From assembly GCA_964629475.1 (NCBI GenBank), contig CAZVQW010000004.1, forward strand, positions 1 to 64,000: 64,000 nucleotides of DNA, written 5' to 3'. Under the pieces are notes generated by a model, which was not told the origin of the DNA, searched no databases, and saw only the letters and a program-made list of their open reading frames with translations. Origin of the DNA: SMWD01 sp964629475. GTDB taxonomy: Bacteria; Pseudomonadota; Gammaproteobacteria; Steroidobacterales; GCA-2729495. Shown one piece after another: positions 44,711 to 52,742 of the stretch (position 1 is its first letter; each line of letters opens with the position of its first letter). A program made the position numbers and the translations under genes.

Positions 44711-45970
44711 TCACTCATCGATGACGTGCGAGACCAGACCGTCGGCGAGTTTCGGTTCGAACCATGTCGACTTCGGCGGCATGACCTCGTTGGCATCGGC
44801 GACGGACATCAGGGCTTCCATGCCGGTTGGGTACAGTGCGAATGCGATTTGCATGTCACCGTTGTCGACACGGCGTTCGAGTTCGGCCAAGCCACGGATG
44901 CCACCGATGAAGTCGATGCGATCGTCGGTGCGCGGATCGCCGATACCGAGCAGCGGTGCCAGCAGATTTTCCTGTAACAGTGCGATATCCAGGCTCGCGA
45001 CGGGGTCGTTGGCAGGGATCAGGTCCGGGTGAATATCGAGTCGGTACCAGTGTCCGTCGACATACATACCGAACCGGGCCGGCTGCTCCGGTTTTGTGGC
45101 GGTGTCGCTCGACGTCACGGTAAATGATTTCTCGACGCCCGCGAGTAGTTCAGCGACGCTTAATCCGTTCAGGTCTTTGACGACCCGGTTGTAATCGAGG
45201 ATCTGTGTTTCATCGTGTGGAAATGCGACGCACAGGAAATAGTCGTGTGCGGCTTCGTCACCAGCTGTTGCCGTAGCCGGATTCTGTTTCTCATTATGTG
45301 CTGCAGCAACGCGCGATGCGGAGGCCGAACGGTGGTGGCCATCGGCGATATATAACGCGTCCATTGCATCGAACATCGCAGTCAGCGTCTCTATTCGTCC
45401 GGCATCGTCGATGCGCCAAAGGGTGTGGCCAATATCGTCGTCGGCGACGAGGTTGTACAGTGGTTCTCCAGACGTCACATCATCCAGTATTGCCTTGACG
45501 GCAGCGGACGCGCGATAAGTCACCATGACCGGGCCGGTCTGTGCCTTCAGCGCCGTGATCTGGCGGACGCGGTCATCTTCTTTTTGTGGGCGCGTGAATT
45601 CATGTTTGCGGATTCGGTTGGCGTCGTAATCAGCGACACTGCCGACACAGATGAGGCCCGTTTGCTCGTGCGCACCCATGCGCAGCCGGTACACGTAGTA
45701 GCAAGGTTCGGCGTCGCGAATCAGCACGCCGTCGTCGATGAGCGCCGCCAGGTTTTCGGCACCCTTTGCGTAGACCTCGGGTGCATAGGGATCGGTCGAC
45801 TCCGGCAGATCGATTTCCGGTTTCGAGATATGCAGGAAACTCAGCGGCCGTCCGGCGGCGCGTTCGCGAGCTTCGGCTGAATTCAATACGTCGTAAGGCG
45901 GTGCGGCGACGTCGGCGGCATGCTCTGGGGTTGGACGAAGGCCGCGGAAAGGTTTGATCAGGGTGTTCAT
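44711..45970 (-). CDS. DUF1015 family protein
   Basis: 419 residues. Start IKPFRGLRPTPEHAADVAAPPYDVL and motifs HGHHR-type IADGHHRSASASRVAA and GIRGLAELERRVD are family signatures. DUF1015 proteins are widespread in bacteria and archaea and in some lineages lie next to serine or amino-acid synthesis genes; some have been proposed to be kinases or HTH-like proteins, but function here is unknown. Convergent with the molybdoenzyme beta subunit, 29 bases apart. Confidence 0.88.
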   Translation of the reverse strand: MNTLIKPFRGLRPTPEHAADVAAPPYDVLNSAEARERAAGRPLSFLHISKPEIDLPESTDPYAPEVYAKGAENLAALIDDGVLIRDAEPCYYVYRLRMGAHEQTGLICVGSVADYDANRIRKHEFTRPQKEDDRVRQITALKAQTGPVMVTYRASAAVKAILDDVTSGEPLYNLVADDDIGHTLWRIDDAGRIETLTAMFDAMDALYIADGHHRSASASRVAAAHNEKQNPATATAGDEAAHDYFLCVAFPHDETQILDYNRVVKDLNGLSVAELLAGVEKSFTVTSSDTATKPEQPARFGMYVDGHWYRLDIHPDLIPANDPVASLDIALLQENLLAPLLGIGDPRTDDRIDFIGGIRGLAELERRVDNGDMQIAFALYPTGMEALMSVADANEVMPPKSTWFEPKLADGLVSHVIDE

Positions 45971-46055
45971 GGCGGTGCGGATTCCGGGTGTCTGCTGTGC
46001 TTAATGAGGGCGCAAGCTTGCCGATTTAAGTGTGCCGAGTCCAGCCCATAGGTGG

Positions 46056-47618
46056 CTAAAATCGGTACTTGGCGGACATCTGCAACTGCAGCGCGTTGCC
46101 GCTGGCGTTATCTTTATCAGTGCGTTTGCCCCAGATCAGTTCGGTGCCGAGATCGACGCGGGCACTCGGTGACCAGATCACGTTGCCGCTGACCCGCTGG
46201 GTTTTGTCATAGGCGCCGTCATCCTGAAAGTCGTAGGTATCGACATTGACGAAACTGGCGATAAATGTCGATCGCAGGTCATCGTCCCACCAGTGTTGAA
46301 ATGCAAGATAACCGGAGAAAACCGGCAATTCCTTGAGTGTGCCGCTCGGATCGAAGACTGCATCCTGACCGCCTTCCACATCACTGATCGAACTCAGGTC
46401 ATTGATATAGCGGCCGTAACCACGCCCGGCATTGAGCTGGAACAGGAAGTTGTCGTTCGCATTCCACTTTGGCACGGCTGTTTTACCGCTAACGGTGAGC
46501 GCCCATCCGTTTGAGTCATCTTTGACATCAGGATCGACGTCCCAGCTGCCGCGTATCCTTCTCAGCAACAACCCGGTTTTGACATGCCAGCGTTCGAACC
46601 AGGTTCGGCGTATGCTGAGGACAACGTCTGGAAATTGCGTGATCCCTTCACCGTTGTTGATCTCCGGTTTCGGGTCTTCCAGTGAAACGAGCAGGTTCCA
46701 GTCTTTGCCGATCGGCGGGAAGAAACGAATCTGTGTTTGTCGCACGTTGATCGCGCCATTAATGCCCTCGAAGTCGAGTTCTTCCGGTGTCGCTTCAACA
46801 TCCATGAACGCTGTGTGCGTCTTACCGATCAATACATTCTTTAGCTGTCCAAAGGCATGGCGTAACCTGAAAACATCACCTTCTTCGGCAAAATCCGCCT
46901 CGATAAAGGCGCGCAGCGCCCCAAGCTCCGTTCGATCGCGCAGGTCGAAATTCAGGCGCGACTGGCTGACAGTCAGGTTGACTTCGGATTCACCTTCTTG
47001 CTGCGGGTCTGTGGGAATCGAACCGACGATGAAGCGATCTTCACTGCCAATCGTGTCGAAGTTGAAGGCCATATTAGCCTTGACAAAGCCGCCGATCCGG
47101 ATTGCGGCCGCGGTTCCCGGAATGGGAATCGAGCTTGGGAACGATTCGGCGTCGAAAGTGGTGGATGCGGCATCCTGACTCTGCGCAATGGAATCCTCGA
47201 GCGTTTCGAGGCGGTTGCGAAATGCGATTTCCTCATCGCTGAGCTGGTTTGGGTCAAACAGAGCCAGCTGGTCAATCTGGGCCTGCATCGAGCGGATGGT
47301 CTTGCGCTGTTCGGCGATGATTTCCTGTTGCGCCGTGATCTGTTCCTGCTGAGCCTGTGCTGCTGCCGAGTCGGATGCCTTGAGCTCGGACAGGGCCTGT
47401 TCCAGTTCGGTGAGTTGCTGCTGCTGTTGCTGCAGCATTTGCAGGAGTTCGGACGTGTCGGTTCCGGTGGTGGCTTCTGCTGCCGCGGCCGATACTGGTT
47501 TGGGTACTACGTCTGGTGCCGGTGCAGCGTCATCTTGTGCGTGCACATTGCAGCTCAGCATGAACGCTATCGGGATCAAGAGTGCTATGGTTTGTTTCAG
47601 AAGGCTGCGGACTACCAC
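46056..47618 (-). CDS. DcaP-type trimeric outer-membrane porin
   Basis: 520 residues. GTG start at 47618; the signal peptide ends near NVHA (residue 27). A Gln-rich helical segment (about 55-145, QQQQQLTELEQALSELK and QQEIIAEQRKTIRSM) gives a periplasmic coiled coil, and then comes a 16-strand barrel ending with MSAKYRF, the terminal Phe needed for outer-membrane insertion. This helix-plus-barrel plan is that of DcaP, which lets in dicarboxylates and, in Acinetobacter, sulbactam. The start overlaps the stop of the upstream peptidase gene. Confidence 0.85.
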   Translation of the reverse strand: MVVRSLLKQTIALLIPIAFMLSCNVHAQDDAAPAPDVVPKPVSAAAAEATTGTDTSELLQMLQQQQQQLTELEQALSELKASDSAAAQAQQEQITAQQEIIAEQRKTIRSMQAQIDQLALFDPNQLSDEEIAFRNRLETLEDSIAQSQDAASTTFDAESFPSSIPIPGTAAAIRIGGFVKANMAFNFDTIGSEDRFIVGSIPTDPQQEGESEVNLTVSQSRLNFDLRDRTELGALRAFIEADFAEEGDVFRLRHAFGQLKNVLIGKTHTAFMDVEATPEELDFEGINGAINVRQTQIRFFPPIGKDWNLLVSLEDPKPEINNGEGITQFPDVVLSIRRTWFERWHVKTGLLLRRIRGSWDVDPDVKDDSNGWALTVSGKTAVPKWNANDNFLFQLNAGRGYGRYINDLSSISDVEGGQDAVFDPSGTLKELPVFSGYLAFQHWWDDDLRSTFIASFVNVDTYDFQDDGAYDKTQRVSGNVIWSPSARVDLGTELIWGKRTDKDNASGNALQLQMSAKYRF

Positions 47619-48148
47619 GAACGTACACGGCCGGTATCAAGATGAATGAAATCTGACTGCGGATAGTAGCCGACGCCGCCCTGACCGAGATCGATTGCGG
47701 CCCGGTGCAAATGACTCGTTTGTATGCCCGTCAGCCGCACATCAATAGCGCGACCTTGCATGTGCAGGCTGGTTTTCGCGACACCATTTGTCTTGCCGCG
47801 CAACATATCGTTGGTCGTGGGCGACCGATATCCTGAGATGACCTCAAAGCACTGATCAGAGCCGATCGCCGATCGTGTCGCGAGCAGCATATCGAGCAGA
47901 TCGGGATCAATCGGGTGTACGTCCCTGGTACGAAAATCACTCAGGAACGTGTTGATTTGCTCAAGTGCCTCGGGTACATACTGCTGACCATCGTGATAGA
48001 CGAGTTCGAGGGATGCCTGCGTATGCGTATGGTAGAAACTCAGCCGCCGCAGTTCGCGACCGGCGCCGATAACGGGCCCGGGCAGTGCGAAAATGGCAGC
48101 GGTGCAGCCGATACCCCTGAGTACGGCGCGGCGCGTTGTTTTGATCAT
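47612..48148 (-). CDS. DUF882 / M15-type zinc peptidase (YcbK-like), Tat-exported
   Basis: 178 residues from ATG 48148, giving a twin-arginine signal (TTRRAVLRGIG ... PGPVIGAG); the longer frame upstream has no signal and is excluded. M15 zinc ligands: His and Asp in SLHMQGRAIDV and His in DFIHLDTG; EVISGYRSPTTND is the family's other hallmark. E. coli YcbK (MepK) cuts meso-DAP 3-3 cross-links made by L,D-transpeptidases; an LdtD-type transpeptidase is encoded 2.3 kb away (50476). Overlaps the porin gene by 7 bases. Confidence 0.9.
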   Translation of the reverse strand: MIKTTRRAVLRGIGCTAAIFALPGPVIGAGRELRRLSFYHTHTQASLELVYHDGQQYVPEALEQINTFLSDFRTRDVHPIDPDLLDMLLATRSAIGSDQCFEVISGYRSPTTNDMLRGKTNGVAKTSLHMQGRAIDVRLTGIQTSHLHRAAIDLGQGGVGYYPQSDFIHLDTGRVRSW

Positions 48149-48307
48149 GAGTCGGTCGTTATTGTTGTAATTATTTGGCCGATTCTGGCAGAAATGGACC
48201 GGATCGACAACGGTCCGGACCGGGCTGCAGCCAGCGGGGGGCTGCCGTTGCACATGGCCGACAGATAGGTGTTTGCGCGGGTTTTCGGGTCTGACAATGA
48301 TTGCCAG

Positions 48308-48341
48308 CCCGCTGAAACCACCAGTCGATAGTTTCAGCGGG
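48308..48341. repeat. Strong hairpin downstream of the glutaredoxin-fusion gene
   Basis: Perfect 11-bp arms CCCGCTGAAAC and GTTTCAGCGGG around a 12-base loop, 23 bases past the stop of the leftward glutaredoxin fusion. No T tract follows, so it may stabilise the mRNA end or act as an imperfect terminator. Confidence 0.7.
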
Positions 48342-48363
48342 TCCTAACCGAGCTGACTGTGGG

Positions 48364-49311
48364 TTAACTTTGGGGGCTTTTTACGTCAGGCACATTCATG
48401 GCTGGGTCGATCTCGCTGGCCCATGCCTTGATGCCGCCGGTGACGTTGTGCAGGTTCGTGTGTCCGCGGTGGCGTAACGCTTCGGCCAGCGCCTCGCTGC
48501 GACCGCCCATATGGCAATGAATAATGATCTCGGTATGTTTCGGCAGCGACTCGATAAACACGCGCGTGTCGTCATTCCACTGCCGGGCGCCTTCGATCAG
48601 CGCCTGTTCCCGTTCGTTGTCATCGCGGACATCGATCAGGATGATGTCTTCGCCGCTATCGAGGCGTTCCTTGAGAACCGTAACCGTCATTTGGTTGACC
48701 GTCGGCGGTGCATTCGGATTATCGAAGACGAAGCGCGCGCCGGTCAGGTCTTCTTTGAGGATCATGCTCAGCCCATCTGCCCTTGCTGCAGTCCACGGGT
48801 CCATGTGCAGCTCGATGCCGCCGGTATCGACGCGAATGCTGTCATCCCGGATCTCATCGATCATGATCTGGTGGACCCAGGACGCGCTGATTTGCAGGTA
48901 CAGGGCCCCACCCGGTTGCGAGTCGAGCGCATTTTGCATGATTGCAATACCGTCGTCGGAAATCGTGATCTTCGGCTCAGTGACCGCCGGCTTGCCGACA
49001 CCGAGTGCATCGGCGAGCTCGCCGCTTTTTAACATGTCCTGCACGATATCGTTGCCGCCGATCAGTTCGCCGTCGATATAAAGTTGCGGGATCGTCGGCC
49101 AGTTCGAGTATTCCTTGATGCCTTCTCGGATTGTCGGGTGATCGAGTACGTTGACCGATACGAAATCAGTGACCAGCAGGTCAAGGGTCGCGGTTGTCTT
49201 TGCCGAAAATCCGCACTGCGGCTGTTGCGGCGTGCCTTTCATGAACAGGACGACCTTGCTGTTGCTGAGCAGGTTGTCGATGATTCCGCGAGTTTCGCTG
49301 TCGAGCGACAT
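48364..49311 (-). CDS. Monothiol glutaredoxin / A-type-carrier-like / rhodanese fusion
   Basis: 315 residues in three parts. Residues 1-107: monothiol Grx4-type glutaredoxin with active site CGFS (33-36) and WPTIPQLYI, which normally binds a glutathione-ligated 2Fe-2S cluster. Residues 110-205: an IscA/ErpA-like fold (ITISDDGIAIMQNAL ... LTGARFVFDNPNAPP) in which all cluster cysteines are missing. Residues 210-305: rhodanese with active Cys in HCHMGGRSEALA. Only two cysteines exist in the whole protein, one in each catalytic domain. It probably links sulfur transfer with Fe-S delivery or sensing. Divergent from a Cys-rich MarR gene; a promoter-like element lies between. Confidence 0.85.
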   Translation of the reverse strand: MSLDSETRGIIDNLLSNSKVVLFMKGTPQQPQCGFSAKTTATLDLLVTDFVSVNVLDHPTIREGIKEYSNWPTIPQLYIDGELIGGNDIVQDMLKSGELADALGVGKPAVTEPKITISDDGIAIMQNALDSQPGGALYLQISASWVHQIMIDEIRDDSIRVDTGGIELHMDPWTAARADGLSMILKEDLTGARFVFDNPNAPPTVNQMTVTVLKERLDSGEDIILIDVRDDNEREQALIEGARQWNDDTRVFIESLPKHTEIIIHCHMGGRSEALAEALRHRGHTNLHNVTGGIKAWASEIDPAMNVPDVKSPQS

Positions 49312-49379
49312 AGTCGTTTCCTTGTGCTGGGGCGTGGCTGCTGCCGGGGGGCAGCTAACCTATAGCGAGACCGGTTCAT

Positions 49380-49406
49380 TGTCAATATGGTTTCGTATCG
49401 CTACTA
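49380..49406. promoter_or_regulatory. 27-bp element shared with the ErpA upstream region (copy A)
   Basis: TGTCAATAT at the left and TCGCTACTA at the right, 23 of 27 positions identical, without gaps, to 61513-61539. On the plus strand it gives TTGTCA (49379-49384), 17 bases, TACTAT (49402-49407); on the minus strand its left end reads TTGACA, a -35 toward the glutaredoxin-fusion gene 69 bases away. Confidence 0.6.
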
Positions 49407-49413
49407 TTCGCTC

Positions 49414-49983
49414 ATGAGTGCCAACAACCGCGATACAGCAGAAATCGCCGATCTCGTGCTGCAACTTGGTCGCGCAGCCTACGCCGATTGTACGGCAGGC
49501 GGGTTGACACAGGCCCAATGGATTGCACTGCGGTTTTTCCAGCGGGCCAATCGATTCTCGCGAACGATATCCGGATTCGCTCAATTTCATGCCACGACAC
49601 GTGGCACGGCTTCACAGACCGTCAAGGCGCTTGTCGAGAAGGGTTACCTTGAGCGAACGCCGTCGGAGAAAGATGCACGCAGTGTCTGTTTTAACCTGAC
49701 GGCCCTGGCACGCGGGAAACTGCATCATGATCCACTCGCGGCTGTCGAGAATGCCGCCGATGGGCTGGATGACGCCGACCGGATTCGTGTGACTGCGAGT
49801 CTGCGGTCGATGTTGATGGAGTTGGGCAACAGCCGGCGGGAATCCACGGTTGGCGCCTGTCGGCTGTGTGGACACCTCGATCGGGGTGCCGGTGATAGAA
49901 ATGCGTGTTGCCGGCTCATGAAGGAGCCACTGGCTGACAGGGAATTCGAAGAGCTCTGTGTTCGTTACCGGTCGGTTGTCTGA
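49414..49983 (+). CDS. MarR-family regulator with Cys-rich C-terminus
   Basis: About 189 residues from ATG 49414 (an ATG at 49387 is in frame but lies inside the predicted promoter). Winged-helix core: LTQAQWIALRFFQ, TASQTVKALVEKGYLERTPSEKDARSV (recognition helix and wing with the conserved D-x-R). A C-terminal extension carries CRLCGHL, a CC pair and a final Cys, a pattern that could hold Zn or an Fe-S cluster or serve as a thiol sensor. Divergent from the glutaredoxin fusion, so it may control that gene. If the -10 box is real the mRNA would be nearly leaderless. Confidence 0.8.
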   Translation: MSANNRDTAEIADLVLQLGRAAYADCTAGGLTQAQWIALRFFQRANRFSRTISGFAQFHATTRGTASQTVKALVEKGYLERTPSEKDARSVCFNLTALARGKLHHDPLAAVENAADGLDDADRIRVTASLRSMLMELGNSRRESTVGACRLCGHLDRGAGDRNACCRLMKEPLADREFEELCVRYRSVV

Positions 49984-50007
49984 TTGCGTGAAGGTATAAT
50001 TTTTCTG

Positions 50008-50466
50008 ATGAGTGAAGAAGAACAATTTAATTCGACCGATGACGATCCGGCCGTCCGTGCGCCGGAGACACTGCGTGAGAATTTATTAGCCAATTTTAAA
50101 CCACAGCCGGCGATCCCGGCGTTGTTTGTGTTCGTCTTGTGTATTTTCGTTTCAACCCTGTCTCATGACCCGAGTGCTGCAAGTGGAACAAGTAATGGTG
50201 GATCGATATTTTTGTTATTGATACCCGCCGGCATCATCGTTTCATGTGGTTTGGCCGTTGCCGCTGGTTTTTGTTCCCTGTTTCCGCAATTGGCGTGGAT
50301 CGCGCTGGCGACATGGGCCCTGAAACTTACTCAGTCCGGGCCGTGGCCCGCTTATAACCGCTGGGTGTTGCTGGTCGGCATTGTTATTGCGGTGGCTATG
50401 ATCTTCGTGCAGATCTGGCGCGTGCAAACCGGCAAATTCCAGCCGACGATTCGCGTCCGGAAGTGA
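50008..50466 (+). CDS. Small multi-pass membrane protein, function unknown
   Basis: About 152 residues. An acidic N-terminal tail (SEEEQFNSTDDDP) is followed by about four hydrophobic helices (IPALFVFVLCIFV; IFLLLIPAGIIVSCGLAVAAGF; LAWIALATWAL; WVLLVGIVIAVAMIFVQIW) and a basic end. No family recognised. A perfect TATAAT lies at 49995-50000, 7 bases before the ATG, with no good -35 and no usable ribosome-binding site, so it may be read from a leaderless transcript or from the upstream marR message. Confidence 0.6.
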   Translation: MSEEEQFNSTDDDPAVRAPETLRENLLANFKPQPAIPALFVFVLCIFVSTLSHDPSAASGTSNGGSIFLLLIPAGIIVSCGLAVAAGFCSLFPQLAWIALATWALKLTQSGPWPAYNRWVLLVGIVIAVAMIFVQIWRVQTGKFQPTIRVRK

Positions 50467-50475
50467 CGACCGCGG

Positions 50476-51963
50476 TTATCGACGAGTGGCCAGCCTGGCT
50501 GCCTCGACAGCTGCATCCCGGCGATACAGGTCGCGTCGAAAGTGAGCCTGGCCGTCTTCGCTGACCCAGCTTGTGATATAGACGACATAGATCGGCACCC
50601 GTTGTTGCAGGTTGATGCCCCTGGTGCGGTCGTCGTCGAGGTAACGCCGGGTGTCTGCATCGCTCCAGTTCCTGTCATTGGCCAGCAGGATGCTCGCAAA
50701 CTCGGTAGCCTGTTCGAGGCGCACGCAGCCTGAACTGAACGTTCTCGTGCGCAGGTTGAACAGGCCTTTTGACGGTGTGTCGTGGATATAGATGTCGTGC
50801 GGGTTGTTGAAAACGATTTTGACGCGCCCGAGACTATTGCTCGGTCCGGGGCGTTGGATGAATCGATAGGGAAAGCGGTCTGCACTGACATTGGTCCAGT
50901 CTATATCGGTCGGGTCGATTTCCTGGATATCGTCACGACTGCCTGTATAGACACGAAAGCCGTTGCGCGGCAGATATTCACGGTCATTGAGCAGCTTCGG
51001 TAACAGGTCTTCAGTCGCGATCATGTACGGTACGGACCAGGTTGGGTTGAATACGATGCGTCTGATTTCACTTTGCAGGCTCGGTGTCGGCCGTGTCGAG
51101 TGACCAACGATCGTCCGCATCGACAGGATCGCCTGGCCACCGACCACGACGTCAAGCATGGCCTCGGCTGCGTTAATCCAGACATACTCATCACCCAGAT
51201 CGCGTGGCAGCCAGCGCCACCGTTCCATCGCGATCGCCAGTTGCCGGATTCGATCCTCGACCGGCACATTCATGGCCTTGCGTGTTGCATCGTCGATGAT
51301 ACCGCTGACAGGCAGGCTAAGGCGTGCCTGAAATTTCCGTACGGCTTCGTCGAGTCCTGAGTCGAACAGATGGGCACTGGCGGGTGTTATTGCACCGTAA
51401 TCGTTTGTCAGGCGCAGGCGATTGCGCGTGAGTTCGATCTGCGGGTGGAGCATGCCGACGGACAGTTCCGGTCCGGCAGGAATGTTCGTCCAGCCGCCGT
51501 GTTTGCGAATCGCCTGATAGCGGATCATCGCGCCATGCAGTCGCTCGTAGTCGGGGTGCGAGGGTGGCAACTTTTTGATGTCATCACTCGTTGCGGGTGA
51601 TGTGTCCACTGATTTCAGGCGAGGTGGGATATGCCAGTCGGGATCAGTGAGTGGTGACAGGCGGCCCAGGCTGATATCGGTCGCATAGCGCCGAAATGCC
51701 GTATCGAGCCGTTCGTCAAACCGACCGGCGGAAGCTACAGCTGGATCGGCGAGCATGTCCTCGAGTGCAGAGACGTCGTAGTCGGCCGGTGAAAGACCGT
51801 GATCATCTGCAGATTGCAGCGCTTCGAGTTGTGCGCGCTGTCTTGTACCTGGTTCAAATAAGAGTTCGGGTGAGCGCGCTTGTGCATATGCTGGCGACAG
51901 TGATGCGCATGTAAGTAAGATCCAGGCGAGACAAACCACTCCGCTGGTGCGCGTAATTCGCAT
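50476..51963 (-). CDS. Murein L,D-transpeptidase, LdtD/YcbB type
   Basis: 495 residues. Signal peptide (about 1-27, ending AYAQA), an N-terminal scaffold domain, a peptidoglycan-binding helical module (AVRKFQARLSLPVSGIIDDATRKAMNVP), and a YkuD catalytic domain with IYIHDTPSKG ... FSSGCVRLEQ (Cys about 412). It makes 3-3 meso-DAP cross-links in the periplasm and confers resistance to many beta-lactams. The YcbK-like peptidase gene 2.3 kb away would be the matching hydrolase; in E. coli ycbB and ycbK are neighbours. Confidence 0.92.
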   Translation of the reverse strand: MRITRTSGVVCLAWILLTCASLSPAYAQARSPELLFEPGTRQRAQLEALQSADDHGLSPADYDVSALEDMLADPAVASAGRFDERLDTAFRRYATDISLGRLSPLTDPDWHIPPRLKSVDTSPATSDDIKKLPPSHPDYERLHGAMIRYQAIRKHGGWTNIPAGPELSVGMLHPQIELTRNRLRLTNDYGAITPASAHLFDSGLDEAVRKFQARLSLPVSGIIDDATRKAMNVPVEDRIRQLAIAMERWRWLPRDLGDEYVWINAAEAMLDVVVGGQAILSMRTIVGHSTRPTPSLQSEIRRIVFNPTWSVPYMIATEDLLPKLLNDREYLPRNGFRVYTGSRDDIQEIDPTDIDWTNVSADRFPYRFIQRPGPSNSLGRVKIVFNNPHDIYIHDTPSKGLFNLRTRTFSSGCVRLEQATEFASILLANDRNWSDADTRRYLDDDRTRGINLQQRVPIYVVYITSWVSEDGQAHFRRDLYRRDAAVEAARLATRR

Positions 51964-52003
51964 GGTTATACCGTGTCCGCCGTAGTGGACGGTGGCGCAC
52001 CTG

Positions 52004-52609
52004 TCAGGATCGGCGACGCCGGGCTCCGAGTCCGAGCACGCCCAGGCCGGACATCATCAGCCATGCGGCGGCCGGTACGGGTACGATCTCGACGGTCGTA
52101 CCGGTGAAGGTCGGGGAAAATTTCTGGTTTGTTGGTAGCAGATTGGCGAACGAACTGAAGAGGGGGGCGCCGAGGCCTCCGTCGGCCAGACCGATATCAA
52201 TAAAATTTCCCATGCTGCCGAGTGCCGTGAAACTGAACGTACCGATGACGCCGGTATCGCCCGGGGCCGTGAAATCGAAGAAACCGAGGTTGACGGTTTC
52301 CTGGCTACCATTCTGTGTGACAGTCGGTCCCGATGAGATTTTCGCCGGCGAATTGATTGCAAATCCGTCGTATTGTACGAGAGTACGATCATAGTCAATG
52401 ACGATGGTGCCGCTGAACAGGCCCGGATGCGTGCCGGGTACATCTGCCGTCGACGCATCCATAATCAGGTCGACCGTGAATACATCATCTTCATTAATGA
52501 CGACGGCTGAAGGGTCGAGTGAGACAGATGATGCGAAAGCAGTTGCCGTTAAAGTCCCGGCTATACAAAGCGCAATGAACATTGCAGCCGTTCGCAGGAA
52601 ATGTGACAT
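52004..52609 (-). CDS. VPLPA-CTERM-type sorting domain protein with cohesin-like domain
   Basis: 201 residues. Signal peptide ending TAFA (about 26). Mature region SVSLDPSAVVINEDDVFTVDLIMD ... GTIVIDYDRTLVQYDGF has the strand pattern of cohesin-type domains. The C-terminus is a VPxPAAAW motif, a hydrophobic helix (LMMSGLGVLGLGA) and RRRRS, a variant PEP-CTERM tail handled by exosortase-type enzymes. It lies downstream of the secreted-protein/Slam-like pair on the same strand, 133 bases away. Confidence 0.87.
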   Translation of the reverse strand: MSHFLRTAAMFIALCIAGTLTATAFASSVSLDPSAVVINEDDVFTVDLIMDASTADVPGTHPGLFSGTIVIDYDRTLVQYDGFAINSPAKISSGPTVTQNGSQETVNLGFFDFTAPGDTGVIGTFSFTALGSMGNFIDIGLADGGLGAPLFSSFANLLPTNQKFSPTFTGTTVEIVPVPAAAWLMMSGLGVLGLGARRRRS

Positions 52610-52742
52610 TTTTTATCCCCTTAATATGTGCCGGATGTGCGTCATCGGGCACCCTAAGGGTGTTCTGTTTCTAAACTAGAATGTACTACAGTGCCGTAAA
52701 TTGCTCAATTGCTTGTCAACATAAGCGGTTAGATAAAGTCGT

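Noticed and set aside
46432..47178. 248-codon plus-strand frame
   Set aside because: Antisense to the DcaP-type porin; no start signal or recognisable domain.
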